The notes: generated by a model from the letters alone, not told the origin. A stretch of DNA of 64,000 nucleotides from Actinospica sp035552695 (GCF_035552695.1 NZ_DASZKT010000044.1:1-64000), one strand, 5' to 3'. Shown: positions 16,927 through 25,248, numbered from the stretch's first letter. Numbers and translations: made by a program.

Positions 16927-17343
16927 TCACGCCTCCTCCGAGACCACGGCCAGCGCGTCGATCTCGACGAGCATCTCGGCGTGCGGCAGGCCGGTGAAAA
17001 CGGTCGTGCGCGCGGGCAGGATCCCCGACGGAACGTGCTTGGCGACGAACTCGCCGTACGCCTCGTTCATCGCGGCGAAGTCCTCCCGCTGGGTCAGGTA
17101 GACGCGGAACATGATCACGTCCTCGACGCCCGCGCCGCCCGCCTCCAGGATGGCGCGCACGTTCTCGAGTGTCACCAGCGTCTGCGCCTTGACGTCCCCG
17201 AGGGCGACGTAGCGGCCAAGCCGCGCGTCCATCGGCCCCTGCCCGGCCACCTGAAGCATCGGACCCTTGCGCACGCCCTGCGAGAAGGTGTGCGCGGGGG
17301 CCGGGGCGGCGTCGGTGAGAATCGCCGACTTCTGATATGACAT
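16927..17343 (-). CDS. RidA-family reactive enamine/imine deaminase
   Basis: A 138-residue RidA (YjgF/YER057c/UK114) protein with the hallmark regions FSQGVRKGPMLQVAGQGPMD, QTLVTLENVRAILEAGGAGVEDVIMFRVYLT and ARTTVFTGLPHAEMLVEIDALAV. RidA hydrolyses enamine/imine intermediates made by PLP-dependent dehydratases. Its ATG overlaps the stop of the IclR gene (TGATG), so translation is coupled. Presence beside a divergent PLP dehydratase-like enzyme (19291) makes a dedicated helper role likely. Confidence 0.9.
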   Translation of the reverse strand: MSYQKSAILTDAAPAPAHTFSQGVRKGPMLQVAGQGPMDARLGRYVALGDVKAQTLVTLENVRAILEAGGAGVEDVIMFRVYLTQREDFAAMNEAYGEFVAKHVPSGILPARTTVFTGLPHAEMLVEIDALAVVSEEA

Positions 17344-18116
17344 CAGTGCTCTGCTTTCTTTCTTGAGTGGTCCGGGTCCGGCCAGCCGCAGTCGGCGGAG
17401 ATCGCCGCCGCCGTCTTGAGCAGGTCCGGCAGGATCGCCATCACCTGGTCGAAGTCGAGCAGCACGTCGGGCACCGAGATCGACGCCGCGGCCACCACCT
17501 GGCCGCTGGCGTCCCGGATCGGTGCGCCGACGCAGTTGATGAAGGTCTCGTGCTCGCCATGATCCACCGCGTAGCCCTGCTCGGCGACCCGGACGAGCTC
17601 GGACAGCAGGGCATCCGGGCTGGTCAGCGTGTTCGGCGTCATCGCTTCGTACTCGATCGATTCGGCCACGGCGCGGCGCTCGGGCAGCGAGAGACCGGCC
17701 AGCAGCACCTTCGCGACGGCCGTGCAGTGCAGCCTCGCGCCCAGGCCGATCCGCGAGTACATCCGGACCGGGTGCCGCGAGTCGTATTTGTCGATGTAGA
17801 CGACTTCGCCGCCCTCGTACGCGGCGAGATGCACGGTGTGGCCGGTCTCGCGGTTGAGCGCGGCGAGATGCGGCGCGGCGACTGCCCGCACCGGGCGCTG
17901 CTCGAGTGCCCGGCTGGAGAGCGCGAACAGGCCCGCGCCGAGGTGGTAGCGGTACGCGGCGTCCCGGAAGACGAGCCGGTCTTCTTCGAGCGTGCGCAGC
18001 AGCCGCAGCACCGTGGTCTTGTGCACGTCGAGCAGAGCGGCGAGGTCGTCGAGTGAGCGCGGGCCCTCGGCGAGTTCGGTCAGCAGGCGCAGTGCGCGGC
18101 TCAGGCTCTGGCTCAC
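17343..18116 (-). CDS. IclR-family transcriptional regulator
   Basis: A 257-residue regulator: N-terminal winged helix (res ~1-60; SLSRALRLLTELAEGP, LLDVHKTTVLRLLRTLEEDRLV) and IclR effector domain (GLGARLHCTAVAKVLLAGL, ETFINCVGAPIRDASGQVVAAASISVP). GTG 18116 overlaps the stop of the upstream kinase gene (GTGA); longer frames upstream lie inside the kinase gene and are not used. It probably controls the divergent cluster through inverted repeats at 19229-19271. KdgR of enterobacteria, a regulator of 2-keto-3-deoxygluconate use, is in the same family. Confidence 0.9.
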   Translation of the reverse strand: MSQSLSRALRLLTELAEGPRSLDDLAALLDVHKTTVLRLLRTLEEDRLVFRDAAYRYHLGAGLFALSSRALEQRPVRAVAAPHLAALNRETGHTVHLAAYEGGEVVYIDKYDSRHPVRMYSRIGLGARLHCTAVAKVLLAGLSLPERRAVAESIEYEAMTPNTLTSPDALLSELVRVAEQGYAVDHGEHETFINCVGAPIRDASGQVVAAASISVPDVLLDFDQVMAILPDLLKTAAAISADCGWPDPDHSRKKAEH

Positions 18117-19177
18117 GGAGCGGCCCCGGCGAATATGCCCCGAGCGGCTCGGACGGCAGACCACTGCGACGCGGATGAGTCCAGTAGCGCGCTGAGCAGA
18201 TCGGGCGACGGCGGCGAGCAGTGGTCGCCGTCGACCATCAGGACGGACGCGGCGCACACGTGACCGAGGCGGAGTCGTCGCCGCTGGTCGTAGCCGCGCA
18301 GCAGCCCGGTCAGATAGCCGGCGGCGAACGCGTCCCCGGCTCCGATCGGTTCGACCACGTCGACGGCGAGCGCGGGCTCGGTGACCACGCCCTCGTCATC
18401 GAACGCTGTCACGTGGTGACCTGAGTCCTTCACCACGAGAACGCGCGGGCCCGGTAGCAGAGCACGCAGACGCTGCGGGTCGTCGGTACCGAACACCGCC
18501 TCGGCCTCGTCCGCGCCGAGCAGCACCACGTCGGCCCGGTTCGCGAGCTCGGCGAGGATGGCAGCGGGCTTGTGGTCGAGATCAGAGCCGAGACGAGTCC
18601 ACAGCCCCGGCCGCCAGTTCAGATCGAAGCTGACCAGCTGTCCCGGCCGACGCCGATCGAGCACGGCCTCGACCAGCCGACGGCCGCCGTCGCGCCCGGC
18701 GCGGTATCCGAGTGCGGCCGTGATCCCGGTCAGGTGCACGAGCCGCGCCTCGTTCAGCAACGCCGCAGCCCGCGGCTCGTCGAGCGACTTCGGATCGAGC
18801 GCGGATGCGGCCGAATCACTCCGGTAGTAATGCAGCTTGCTGCTACCGGGACCGAGGTCGAAGGCCGAATCGGCGGACCTGCCGATCTCCTTGACGTACA
18901 ACCCGGTCGGACGATGCGGATCGACGGCCACGCCCGAGGATTCCACGCCACGTTCCGCCAACTGGGTGATTATGAGCCGACCGAAGCCGTCCGCACCGAC
19001 CCGGCTGATCCACGCCGTCGACACGCCGAGCGCCGCGAGCCCGCAGGCCACGTTCGACTCCGCGCCGCCCACGCCGCGCCGGAAGACCTCGGCCCGCTCC
19101 AGCGGACCCGGCTGCTCGGGCACCAGAACCGCCATCGTCTCGCCGATGCACACGGCGTCGACCACCGTATCCGGCAC
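18113..19177 (-). CDS. kdgK: PfkB-family sugar kinase, 2-keto-3-deoxygluconate kinase-like
   Basis: A 354-residue ribokinase-fold kinase. The N-terminus has CIGETMAVLVP and the glycine pair FRRGVGGAESNVACGLAALG; the ATP/anion-hole signature DVVEPIGAGDAFAAGYLTGLL with the catalytic Asp is near res 280. LYVKEIG and YYRSDSAASAL match the substrate side of KDG kinases. The KDPG aldolase gene in the divergent arm supports KdgK over ribokinase or fructokinase. It is first of the coupled kinase-iclR-ridA-lactonase operon. Confidence 0.85.
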   Translation of the reverse strand: MPDTVVDAVCIGETMAVLVPEQPGPLERAEVFRRGVGGAESNVACGLAALGVSTAWISRVGADGFGRLIITQLAERGVESSGVAVDPHRPTGLYVKEIGRSADSAFDLGPGSSKLHYYRSDSAASALDPKSLDEPRAAALLNEARLVHLTGITAALGYRAGRDGGRRLVEAVLDRRRPGQLVSFDLNWRPGLWTRLGSDLDHKPAAILAELANRADVVLLGADEAEAVFGTDDPQRLRALLPGPRVLVVKDSGHHVTAFDDEGVVTEPALAVDVVEPIGAGDAFAAGYLTGLLRGYDQRRRLRLGHVCAASVLMVDGDHCSPPSPDLLSALLDSSASQWSAVRAARGIFAGAAP

Positions 19178-19228
19178 GGGCCCTCCTTCGGCGGTCCATT
19201 GACCTTCGTCGAGCCGCGATGCTACAAG

Positions 19229-19248
19229 TTGCGTGTCACACTGCGCAA
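19229..19248. promoter_or_regulatory. Predicted operator 1 of the divergent kdgK/deaminase arms
   Basis: Inverted repeat TTGCG (19229-19233) / CGCAA (19244-19248) with a 10-nt spacer, directly upstream of the two divergent arms. Confidence 0.5.
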
Positions 19249-19252
19249 TATC

Positions 19253-19271
19253 CGTTGCGTAATTTGCAACG
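19253..19271. promoter_or_regulatory. Predicted operator 2 of the divergent kdgK/deaminase arms
   Basis: Perfect 6-bp inverted repeat CGTTGC-gtaattt-GCAACG, 20-35 nt before the 19291 ATG. It shares the TTGCG/GCAA arms with operator 1, consistent with an IclR-type dimer site acting on both directions. Confidence 0.6.
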
Positions 19272-19290
19272 CGTCGAAGGGGTCGTCCGG

Positions 19291-20589
19291 ATGTCAGCCA
19301 CGCAAGCCGCGATCGACCACGAGGCGGTGGCCGCCCTCGCCGACGAGCCGCTCGACTGGCGGTTCAAGGCGATCCCGGTCTCCGCGTGGGGAAAGACCGC
19401 CGGCGGGTTCCTGGCCGAGCGCCCGCGGCTGGCCGACCTCGGCACCCCGCTGCTCACCCTCGACGCTCCGGCGCTCGAGGCCAACCTCGCCGCGATGGCC
19501 GCGTACTGCGCCGAAGCAGGGGTCGAACTCGCGCCGCACGGCAAGACGACGATGGCGCCCGAGCTCTGGTCCCGGCAGCTCGCGGCGGGCGCGCGCGGGA
19601 TCACCGTCGCGAACGTACCGCAGGTCCGAGTCGCCCGAGCGTTCGGCGTGCGACGGATCTACCTCGCCAACGCCTTGGTGGACGCGGACGCACTGCGCTG
19701 GATCTCCGCCGAGCTCGACGCCGACCCCAGCTTCGAGTTCAGCTGCTGGGTCGACTCGAAGCGCGGGGCCGAGACGATCTACAACGTTCTGCGCCATCGT
19801 GAGGCCTATTGGCCGATGAATGTGTTCATCGAGCTCGGCGCGCCCGGCCGGCGCACCGGCGTCCGGACGGTCGATGAGGCCGTCGAGATCGCGCAGGCCA
19901 TCGCCACCCTGCCGATGCTGCGGCTTGTCGGCGTCGCAGGGTACGAGGGCGTGCTCGGGCACGACGCGTCGCCGGGGAGCCTGGAGGCTGTGCGCGGCTA
20001 CCTGCACCGCCTGGCCGAACTGCACAGCAGGCTTCTGGCCTCGGGCCTTTACAGCAGCGACGTCGACACGGTGTGGCTCACGGCTGGCGGCAGCGCATTC
20101 TTCGATCAGGTCGTCGACGTGCTCGGCCCGCTGGCGGGTCCCGGGGTCAAGGTTCTGCTCCGCTCCGGCGCGTACCTCATCCACGACGACGGCTTCTACG
20201 CCGGGATCTCCCCGTTCTCGCGCGGAATCGGCAAACCGCTGACTTCGGCGATGCACGGCTGGGCCCGCGTGCTCTCGCGCCCGGAATCGGGCCTGGCGCT
20301 GCTCGACGGCGGCAAGCGCGACTTCCCGTTCGACGAGGGACTGCCGACGCCGCAGCGCCTTCACCGGGCGGCGTCGGTGACCGCGATCGCCGACCAGCAC
20401 ACGTTCCTCAAGTTCGATCCGCTCGAGTTCGATCCGCACGGGGAACCGGAACCGGCCGTCGGCGACGTCGTCCGCTTCGGCCTGTCGCACCCGTGTACCG
20501 CCTTCGACAAGTGGTCGATGATCCCGGTCGTGGACGACGCCTCGGCCGCCGACCCGCGCGTCGTCGGCCTGGTGAGGACGTACTTCTGA
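19291..20589 (+). CDS. PLP-dependent D-amino-acid dehydratase/deaminase (DSD1 / D-threonine-aldolase family)
   Basis: A 432-residue fold-type III PLP enzyme. The PLP-binding lysine lies in LAPHGKTTMAPELW (Lys85), preceded by GTPLLTLDAPALEANLAAMAAYC. The C-terminal metal-binding motif is GLSHPCTAFDKW (His and Cys), typical of the eukaryotic-type D-serine dehydratase group. ATG 19291 has GAAGGGG 8 nt upstream; a 24-codon extension covers operator DNA and is rejected. Family members act on D-serine or D-threonine; neighbours (RidA, KDG kinase, KDPG aldolase) suggest D-glucosaminate or a similar sugar amino acid. Confidence 0.85.
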   Translation: MSATQAAIDHEAVAALADEPLDWRFKAIPVSAWGKTAGGFLAERPRLADLGTPLLTLDAPALEANLAAMAAYCAEAGVELAPHGKTTMAPELWSRQLAAGARGITVANVPQVRVARAFGVRRIYLANALVDADALRWISAELDADPSFEFSCWVDSKRGAETIYNVLRHREAYWPMNVFIELGAPGRRTGVRTVDEAVEIAQAIATLPMLRLVGVAGYEGVLGHDASPGSLEAVRGYLHRLAELHSRLLASGLYSSDVDTVWLTAGGSAFFDQVVDVLGPLAGPGVKVLLRSGAYLIHDDGFYAGISPFSRGIGKPLTSAMHGWARVLSRPESGLALLDGGKRDFPFDEGLPTPQRLHRAASVTAIADQHTFLKFDPLEFDPHGEPEPAVGDVVRFGLSHPCTAFDKWSMIPVVDDASAADPRVVGLVRTYF

Positions 20590-22217
20590 TGCCTGGCACC
20601 CGCCTCGCCCTGCGCGGCGCCACGGTCATCGACGGAACCGGTGCTCCCCGCTACCGTGCCGACGTCGTGATCGCAGACGGCCAGATCGCCGACATCGCTC
20701 GCGACGGCGAGCCGATCGTCGCCGATCGGTCCATCGATGTCACAGGGCTCGTACTCGCGCCGGGCTTCATCGACATGCACGCCCACTCCGACCTCGCACT
20801 GCTCGCCGAACCGGAGCACCTGGCCAAGATCAGCCAGGGCGTGACGCTGGAAGTCCTCGGCCAGGACGGTCTCGCGTACGCCCCGGTCGACGAGGTGACG
20901 CTCGCGAACATCCGTCGCCAGATCGCCGGCTGGAACGGCGATCCCGCAGGCCTCGACTGGAACTGGCGCAGCGTGGGGGAGTACCTCGACCGCCTCGACT
21001 CGTCCGGCATCGCGACGAACGCCTGCTACCTCGTGCCGCACGGCACGGTCCGCATGCTCGTGCTCGGATACGACGCCCGCGTCCCTTCAGCGGACGAACT
21101 CACGCGTATGCAAGCCCTGATTCACACCGGAATGACCGAAGGCGCGGTCGGCATCTCCTTCGGTCTCGGCTACACGCCCGGCATGTACGCCACGACCGCC
21201 GAGCTGACCGAACTCTGCCGCGTCGTCGCGGAACTCGGCGGCTTCTTCGCGCCGCATCACCGCTCGTACGGCGCGGGCGCCCTCGACGCGTACGCCGAGA
21301 TGATCGACGTGTCGCGAGCCTCCGGCTGCCCGCTGCACCTCTCGCACGCGACCATGAACTTCAACGTCAACCGGGGCCGCGCCGGCGAACTGCTCGCGCT
21401 CCTCGACGCGGCTATCGCAGACGGCTGCGACATCAGCCTCGACACGTACCCGTATCTGCCCGGATCGACCACGCTCGCCGCGCTGCTGCCGAGCTGGACC
21501 TCGGCGGACGGCCCGGACGGCGTGCTCCGGCTGCTCAAGGACCCGGCCGCGTGCGCGCGCATCCAACAGGACATCGAGGTGCGCGGATCAGACGGCTGTC
21601 ACCGCGTCCCGATGGACTGGAACACGATCCAGATCTCCGGCGTCGGGGACCCCGAGCTCACCGCGAACGTCGGCCGAACGATCGAGGAACTGGCGCGCGC
21701 GGTGGCCCGGCCGCCCTTCGACGTCTTCCGCGAACTGCTTATCGCCGACCGCCTCGCAACCACGATCCTGCACCTCGTCGGCCACGAGGAGAACGTCCGC
21801 GCGATCATGCGGCACCCCGCGCACACCGGCGGCAGCGACGGCCTGCTCGTCGGCACGCGCCCGCACCCGCGCGCCTGGGGCACCTTCCCGCGCTACCTCG
21901 GCCACTACACGCGCGAACTCGGCGTGCTCGGCCTGGAGGAGTGCGTCGCGCACCTGACCGGCAACGCGGCACGCAGGCTGCGGCTGCATGACCGAGGGCT
22001 GATCCGCCCGGGCTACGCGGCCGACCTGGTGCTCTTCGAAGCGGAGACGGTCCGCGACACCGCCACGTACGACGAGCCGCGGCAGCAAGCCACCGGCATC
22101 GAGCACGTGTTCGTCAACGGCGTCGCGACCCTCGCGGAGGGCCGACCCACCGGAGCCCTCGCCGGCCGCGCACTCCGCCGCTCCGCAAACGGCCTCGTCG
22201 CACAGATGGGAATGTAA
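20589..22217 (+). CDS. N-acyl-D-amino-acid deacylase (D-aminoacylase family amidohydrolase)
   Basis: A 542-residue amidohydrolase with the metal-binding LAPGFIDMHAHSDLALL near res 55-70, GVTLEVLGQDGLAYAP, FFAPHHRSYG, LHLSHATMNF and the C-terminal GNAARRLRLHDRGLIRPGYAADLVLF. It starts on the ATG overlapping the preceding stop (TGATG), so it is translationally coupled to the PLP enzyme. D-aminoacylases release a D-amino acid from its N-acyl form; feeding the next enzyme with a deacylated D-configured amino acid fits. N-acetylglucosaminate is a candidate substrate by context only. Confidence 0.87.
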   Translation: MPGTRLALRGATVIDGTGAPRYRADVVIADGQIADIARDGEPIVADRSIDVTGLVLAPGFIDMHAHSDLALLAEPEHLAKISQGVTLEVLGQDGLAYAPVDEVTLANIRRQIAGWNGDPAGLDWNWRSVGEYLDRLDSSGIATNACYLVPHGTVRMLVLGYDARVPSADELTRMQALIHTGMTEGAVGISFGLGYTPGMYATTAELTELCRVVAELGGFFAPHHRSYGAGALDAYAEMIDVSRASGCPLHLSHATMNFNVNRGRAGELLALLDAAIADGCDISLDTYPYLPGSTTLAALLPSWTSADGPDGVLRLLKDPAACARIQQDIEVRGSDGCHRVPMDWNTIQISGVGDPELTANVGRTIEELARAVARPPFDVFRELLIADRLATTILHLVGHEENVRAIMRHPAHTGGSDGLLVGTRPHPRAWGTFPRYLGHYTRELGVLGLEECVAHLTGNAARRLRLHDRGLIRPGYAADLVLFEAETVRDTATYDEPRQQATGIEHVFVNGVATLAEGRPTGALAGRALRRSANGLVAQMGM

Positions 22218-22218
22218 A

Positions 22219-22848
22219 TTGACGTCTGCTCTCAACACGATAGCCGCGGACCGGATCCTCGCCGTGGTCCGCGCGCCGAGTGTCCCCGATCCGGGAGAGC
22301 TGTGCGCGGCCCTCGCCTCCGGCGGCATCCGTACGGTCGAGTTCACGTACACGACGCCCGACCTGCCCGCGGTCCTCGCCGCGGCGGCGAAGGCCCGGAA
22401 GCCCGGCCAGCACATCGGTGCCGGGACGGTCATGACCGCCGAGCAGGCCCACGCCGCGATCGACGCGGGCGCCGAGTTCCTGGTCACCCCGGCCGTCCGG
22501 CCCGAGGTCGCCGCCGTCGCCGCGCGCCACGACGTGCCGGTCTTCCTCGGTGCCCTCACCCCGACCGAGGTGCTCCAGGCCATGGACCTCGGCGCCGCCG
22601 CCGTGAAGATCTTCCCCGCCTCAGCCCTCGGTGCGCGCTATCTCAAGGATCTGCACGGACCCTTCCCGGACGCCAAGCTCGTCCCCTCCGGCGGCGTCAG
22701 TTCCAGCAACGCCCGCGACTTCCTCGACCACGGAGCCTTCGCAGTGTGCTGCGGTACGGAGGTGGTCCCGCCCGCCGTCGTCGCGGCGGGCGGCCACGCC
22801 GAGATCGCCGAACGCGCCGCCCGCTTCGTCGCCTCGCTGGCTGGATAG
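22219..22848 (+). CDS. eda: 2-dehydro-3-deoxy-6-phosphogluconate (KDPG) aldolase
   Basis: A 209-residue class I aldolase of the KDPG/KHG family, splitting KDPG into pyruvate and glyceraldehyde-3-phosphate. It shows RTVEFTYTTPD (catalytic Glu region), HIGAGTVMTAEQAHAAIDAGAEFLVTPA, the Schiff-base lysine in AAAVKIFPAS and VPSGGVSSSNARDFLDHGA. The start is a TTG at 22219, one base after the deacylase TAA, with GATGGGA upstream. Being third in the deaminase-deacylase operon and opposite a KDG kinase, it closes a lower Entner-Doudoroff-type route. Confidence 0.92.
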   Translation: MTSALNTIAADRILAVVRAPSVPDPGELCAALASGGIRTVEFTYTTPDLPAVLAAAAKARKPGQHIGAGTVMTAEQAHAAIDAGAEFLVTPAVRPEVAAVAARHDVPVFLGALTPTEVLQAMDLGAAAVKIFPASALGARYLKDLHGPFPDAKLVPSGGVSSSNARDFLDHGAFAVCCGTEVVPPAVVAAGGHAEIAERAARFVASLAG

Positions 22849-22853
22849 TCGGA

Positions 22854-22859
22854 TACGAT
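22854..22859 (+). promoter_or_regulatory. -10 box of a leaderless promoter
   Basis: TACGAT lies exactly 7 nt before the ATG at 22867, in the short gap after eda, giving the next gene its own leaderless transcript. Confidence 0.55.
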
Positions 22860-22866
22860 CGCCGCG

Positions 22867-23757
22867 ATGCGCATCGCGACGTTCAACGTGCTTCACGGCC
22901 GCCTCCTGCACGACGACGCCCGGCAAGCGCGACCAGATGGACGCGACGGCCAGCAGGGATCGCCCCTCGCCGACGCCGTGGCGGCCCTGGACGCCGACGT
23001 CCTCGCGCTCCAGGAACTCGACCGATTCCAGGAGCGTTCGGGCGAGGTGGACCAGGCCTCGGTCGCAGCGACGGCGATGAGCGCGACCGACTGGCGTTAT
23101 GCCTCCGCGTTCCACGGCCGGGCCATACCGGACGTGGGCTGGGTCCGCGATCACAGCGCCCCGGAGCTTACCGTCTGCGGACCCGAGGACGCCGAGACGC
23201 AGAACACGCTCCCGTCCCACGGAACGGCGCTGCTCACGCGTCTGCCGGTCAGGCTGTGGCGAGTGCGCAGGTTCGCCGGCGCGCCCGGCGGCATGCCGCT
23301 GCGCGTCGTCGGACGCAAAGGCCTGCTACCGGTCCGCGACCACGCGCGCGTCGCCATCGCGGCAGTGCTCGAATCCCCGCGCGGCCCGCTCACGGTCGTC
23401 GCGACGCACCTGTCGTTCGTCCCCGGCTGGAACGTGTGGCAGCTCGCCTCTCTCACCAGATGGATCGCCGACCTGCCGCGCCCCCATCTGCTCCTCGGCG
23501 ACCTCAACCTCGTCGGCCCCGTACCGCGCGCCGTACTCGCCGGCGGCGAACTGTTCGCCGGCCTGACGAACGGCACGCGCCCAGAGCACCACTGGCACGA
23601 CCTGGCCCGAACCGCGACCTATCCCGCGAACCATCCCCGCGTCCAGTTCGACCGCATCCTCGCCTCCGGCATCCCCCGTTCGGCGGTACGCGCCGTCCAC
23701 GCCCCGCAGGCCTCGATCTCGGACCACCGCCCGCTGATCGTCGAACTGGACGACTGA
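22867..23757 (+). CDS. Endonuclease/exonuclease/phosphatase (EEP) family protein
   Basis: A 296-residue metal-dependent hydrolase of the EEP superfamily (DNase I, sphingomyelinase, inositol phosphatases). Motifs in order: MRIATFNVLHGRL (Asn), ALQELDRFQ (metal-binding Glu), VVATHLSFVPGWN (catalytic His), LLLGDLNLVGP (Asp-x-Asn) and SISDHRPLIVEL (Asp-His pair). No signal peptide, so cytoplasmic. The start follows a TACGAT -10 box by 7 nt, suggesting transcription separate from the preceding operon. A hairpin terminator follows the stop. Substrate unknown. Confidence 0.88.
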   Translation: MRIATFNVLHGRLLHDDARQARPDGRDGQQGSPLADAVAALDADVLALQELDRFQERSGEVDQASVAATAMSATDWRYASAFHGRAIPDVGWVRDHSAPELTVCGPEDAETQNTLPSHGTALLTRLPVRLWRVRRFAGAPGGMPLRVVGRKGLLPVRDHARVAIAAVLESPRGPLTVVATHLSFVPGWNVWQLASLTRWIADLPRPHLLLGDLNLVGPVPRAVLAGGELFAGLTNGTRPEHHWHDLARTATYPANHPRVQFDRILASGIPRSAVRAVHAPQASISDHRPLIVELDD

Positions 23758-23758
23758 G

Positions 23759-23781
23759 GCCCGACCGAGGCCCGGTCGGGG
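23759..23781 (+). terminator. Rho-independent-type hairpin after the EEP gene
   Basis: CCCGACCG (23760-23767) pairs with CGGTCGGG (23773-23780) across a 5-nt loop, 2 nt after the stop codon. Confidence 0.7.
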
Positions 23782-23987
23782 CTTGCAGGTCGCACGCCGC
23801 TGGGGCGACGCGGGCTCGCCGAGGTTGCCGAACGCTGGGCGAAGGGTATGCCGGGCGTGAGCGTTCGGGGGGCCGAAGGTAGCGGGGCAGTGGGATCACT
23901 GGCCGGCTTCGGCATGTTCGATCGCTAGTGTCCACGATACGGGCGTTCAGTTATGTCATGTTCTGTCAGCGTATGATCTTAACCGGT
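23782..23987. other. Intergenic region without a recognised gene
   Basis: No supported frame. A 12-nt direct repeat ACGGGCGTTCAG occurs at 23939-23950 and again at 23996-24007, the second copy falling in the loop side of the next hairpin. Confidence 0.4.
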
Positions 23988-24026
23988 GATGGGACACGGG
24001 CGTTCAGAGCGCGTCCGTGCCCCATC
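23988..24026 (-). terminator. Hairpin terminator downstream of the MmcQ/YjbR gene
   Basis: GATGGGACACGG (23988-23999) pairs with CCGTGCCCCATC (24015-24026) with one mismatch, 18 nt beyond the stop of the minus-strand gene ending at 24044. Confidence 0.65.
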
Positions 24027-24043
24027 CCGTCCGGCTGCCTCGA

Positions 24044-24460
24044 CTATGACGCCGGCTCCGGCTCGTCCGCGGCGCCGTTCGAGGCCTCCCACTGCTTGAC
24101 CAGGCGCTTGGGCGCGCGGCAGAGCCAGGCCTCGATGATGAGCTCCTCGAGCTCGGTGCGGTCGATCTTGTCGAGGAGCGCCAGGATCGCCGGGTAGCCG
24201 TCGAAATGCGGGATGGTGAAGTAGACCTCGGGGTCGGACGCGACCAGCGCCTGCTTCACGCCGAGCTCGGCCACCCGCGCGCCGAGAATCGGGCCCTGCG
24301 GCGCGGCGTCGCCCAGCATCTCGAGGTCCGCGCGGCGTAGCGGGCGCTCCCAGACGAACAGGGATTTGCGCACGCGCCAGGCCATCAAGCCCCAGTGCTC
24401 ACCCTCCGTGACCTCGGGCAGGGAGTTGGCGATGCGCCGTACGTCGTTCCACGTGGCCAT
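24044..24460 (-). CDS. MmcQ/YjbR family DNA-binding-fold protein
   Basis: A 138-residue protein of the MmcQ/YjbR family: TWNDVRRIANSLPEVTEGEHWG at the N-terminus, AWRVRKSLFVWERPL in the middle and EVYFTIPHFDGYPAILALLDKIDRTELEELIIEAWLCRAPKRLV at the end. The ATG at 24460 is chosen because GGAG lies 8 nt upstream; the GTG at 24469 overlaps that site. The family adopts a double-wing CyaY-like fold and its cellular role is not established. It is a monocistronic gene. Confidence 0.88.
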   Translation of the reverse strand: MATWNDVRRIANSLPEVTEGEHWGLMAWRVRKSLFVWERPLRRADLEMLGDAAPQGPILGARVAELGVKQALVASDPEVYFTIPHFDGYPAILALLDKIDRTELEELIIEAWLCRAPKRLVKQWEASNGAADEPEPAS

Positions 24461-24576
24461 GTGCACCACTCCGTCCGGTCGACAGGCTAGTCCGTGCGCC
24501 GCCGATCCCAGCTTAGGCGGTCACCAGCGGTTCCGCGCGCACCCCGCCGCCGACCCGTGATCGGCGCTCTGAAAAG

Positions 24577-25248
24577 ATGGCCCGCACTATGGCGACCACG
24601 GCTGGCCGGAACCTGCGGTGCGTGCGAGCGGCGATCTTCGCCGCGATGTGCGTGGGCCTTTCCGCGGCCGGCCACATCTGGATGTCCGGCGACGTGATCC
24701 CGCTGTGGGCCGTCGTGTTCGCCTTCGCCGCCCTCACCGCGTCGGGCTACGTCCTCGCCCGCCGCCAGTTCGGGTTCCTGTCGATCTCGGCGCTGATGCT
24801 GCTCGGTGAACTCGCCCAGCACTTCCTGTTCACGGCAGCGCAGAGTCCGGCGCTCATGGCATCCACTTCTGTCCCCGCGCTGCCCACGTTCGTCTCTGGG
24901 CGCGTCGTGCCCACGTCGGCGTGGTTCTGCGGCATGCCGGCGCATTCCGCCATGAGTCGCGGCGGCGTCGGGATGGTCGCGGCGCACGCCGGGGCCGGAC
25001 TTCTGTGCGCGTGGTGGCTGCGATGCGGTGACGCGGCGCTCTTCCAGATGCTGCGCGTCCGCGCTGCCTTGGCCGCGCCCCTGCTGCTGTTGCCGGACTG
25101 GCCCGCGACGCTCGCCGTCCCCGACTTCCTGCGCACCCCGCCGACGTCCGTGTTCGACGACGCGCACCTTCTCGGCCGCTACAACCGGCTGTTCTCCACG
25201 GTCGTCGCTCGCCGCGGCCCGCCGTGCCCCCGCATCCGCATCGTCTGA
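24577..25248 (+). CDS. Hypothetical membrane protein of the copper/Sco module
   Basis: A 223-residue protein with about four to five hydrophobic helices (CVRAAIFAAMCVGLSAAGHIWM, IPLWAVVFAFAALTASGYVLA, FLSISALMLLGELAQHFLFTA, GMVAAHAGAGLLCAWWL) and a hydrophilic C-terminus. Histidines and methionines within or near helices (AGHIWMSG, AQHFLF, GMPAHSAMSRG) could bind copper but no known motif is complete. ATG 24589 is an alternative start. Its position directly before PCuAC, Sco and DyP genes suggests a role in copper delivery or redox at the membrane. Confidence 0.7.
   Translation: MARTMATTAGRNLRCVRAAIFAAMCVGLSAAGHIWMSGDVIPLWAVVFAFAALTASGYVLARRQFGFLSISALMLLGELAQHFLFTAAQSPALMASTSVPALPTFVSGRVVPTSAWFCGMPAHSAMSRGGVGMVAAHAGAGLLCAWWLRCGDAALFQMLRVRAALAAPLLLLPDWPATLAVPDFLRTPPTSVFDDAHLLGRYNRLFSTVVARRGPPCPRIRIV

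Noticed and set aside
20073..20588. N-terminal extension of the deacylase
   Set aside because: It is a shadow of the PLP enzyme gene; the coupled ATG at 20589 begins the amidohydrolase domain.
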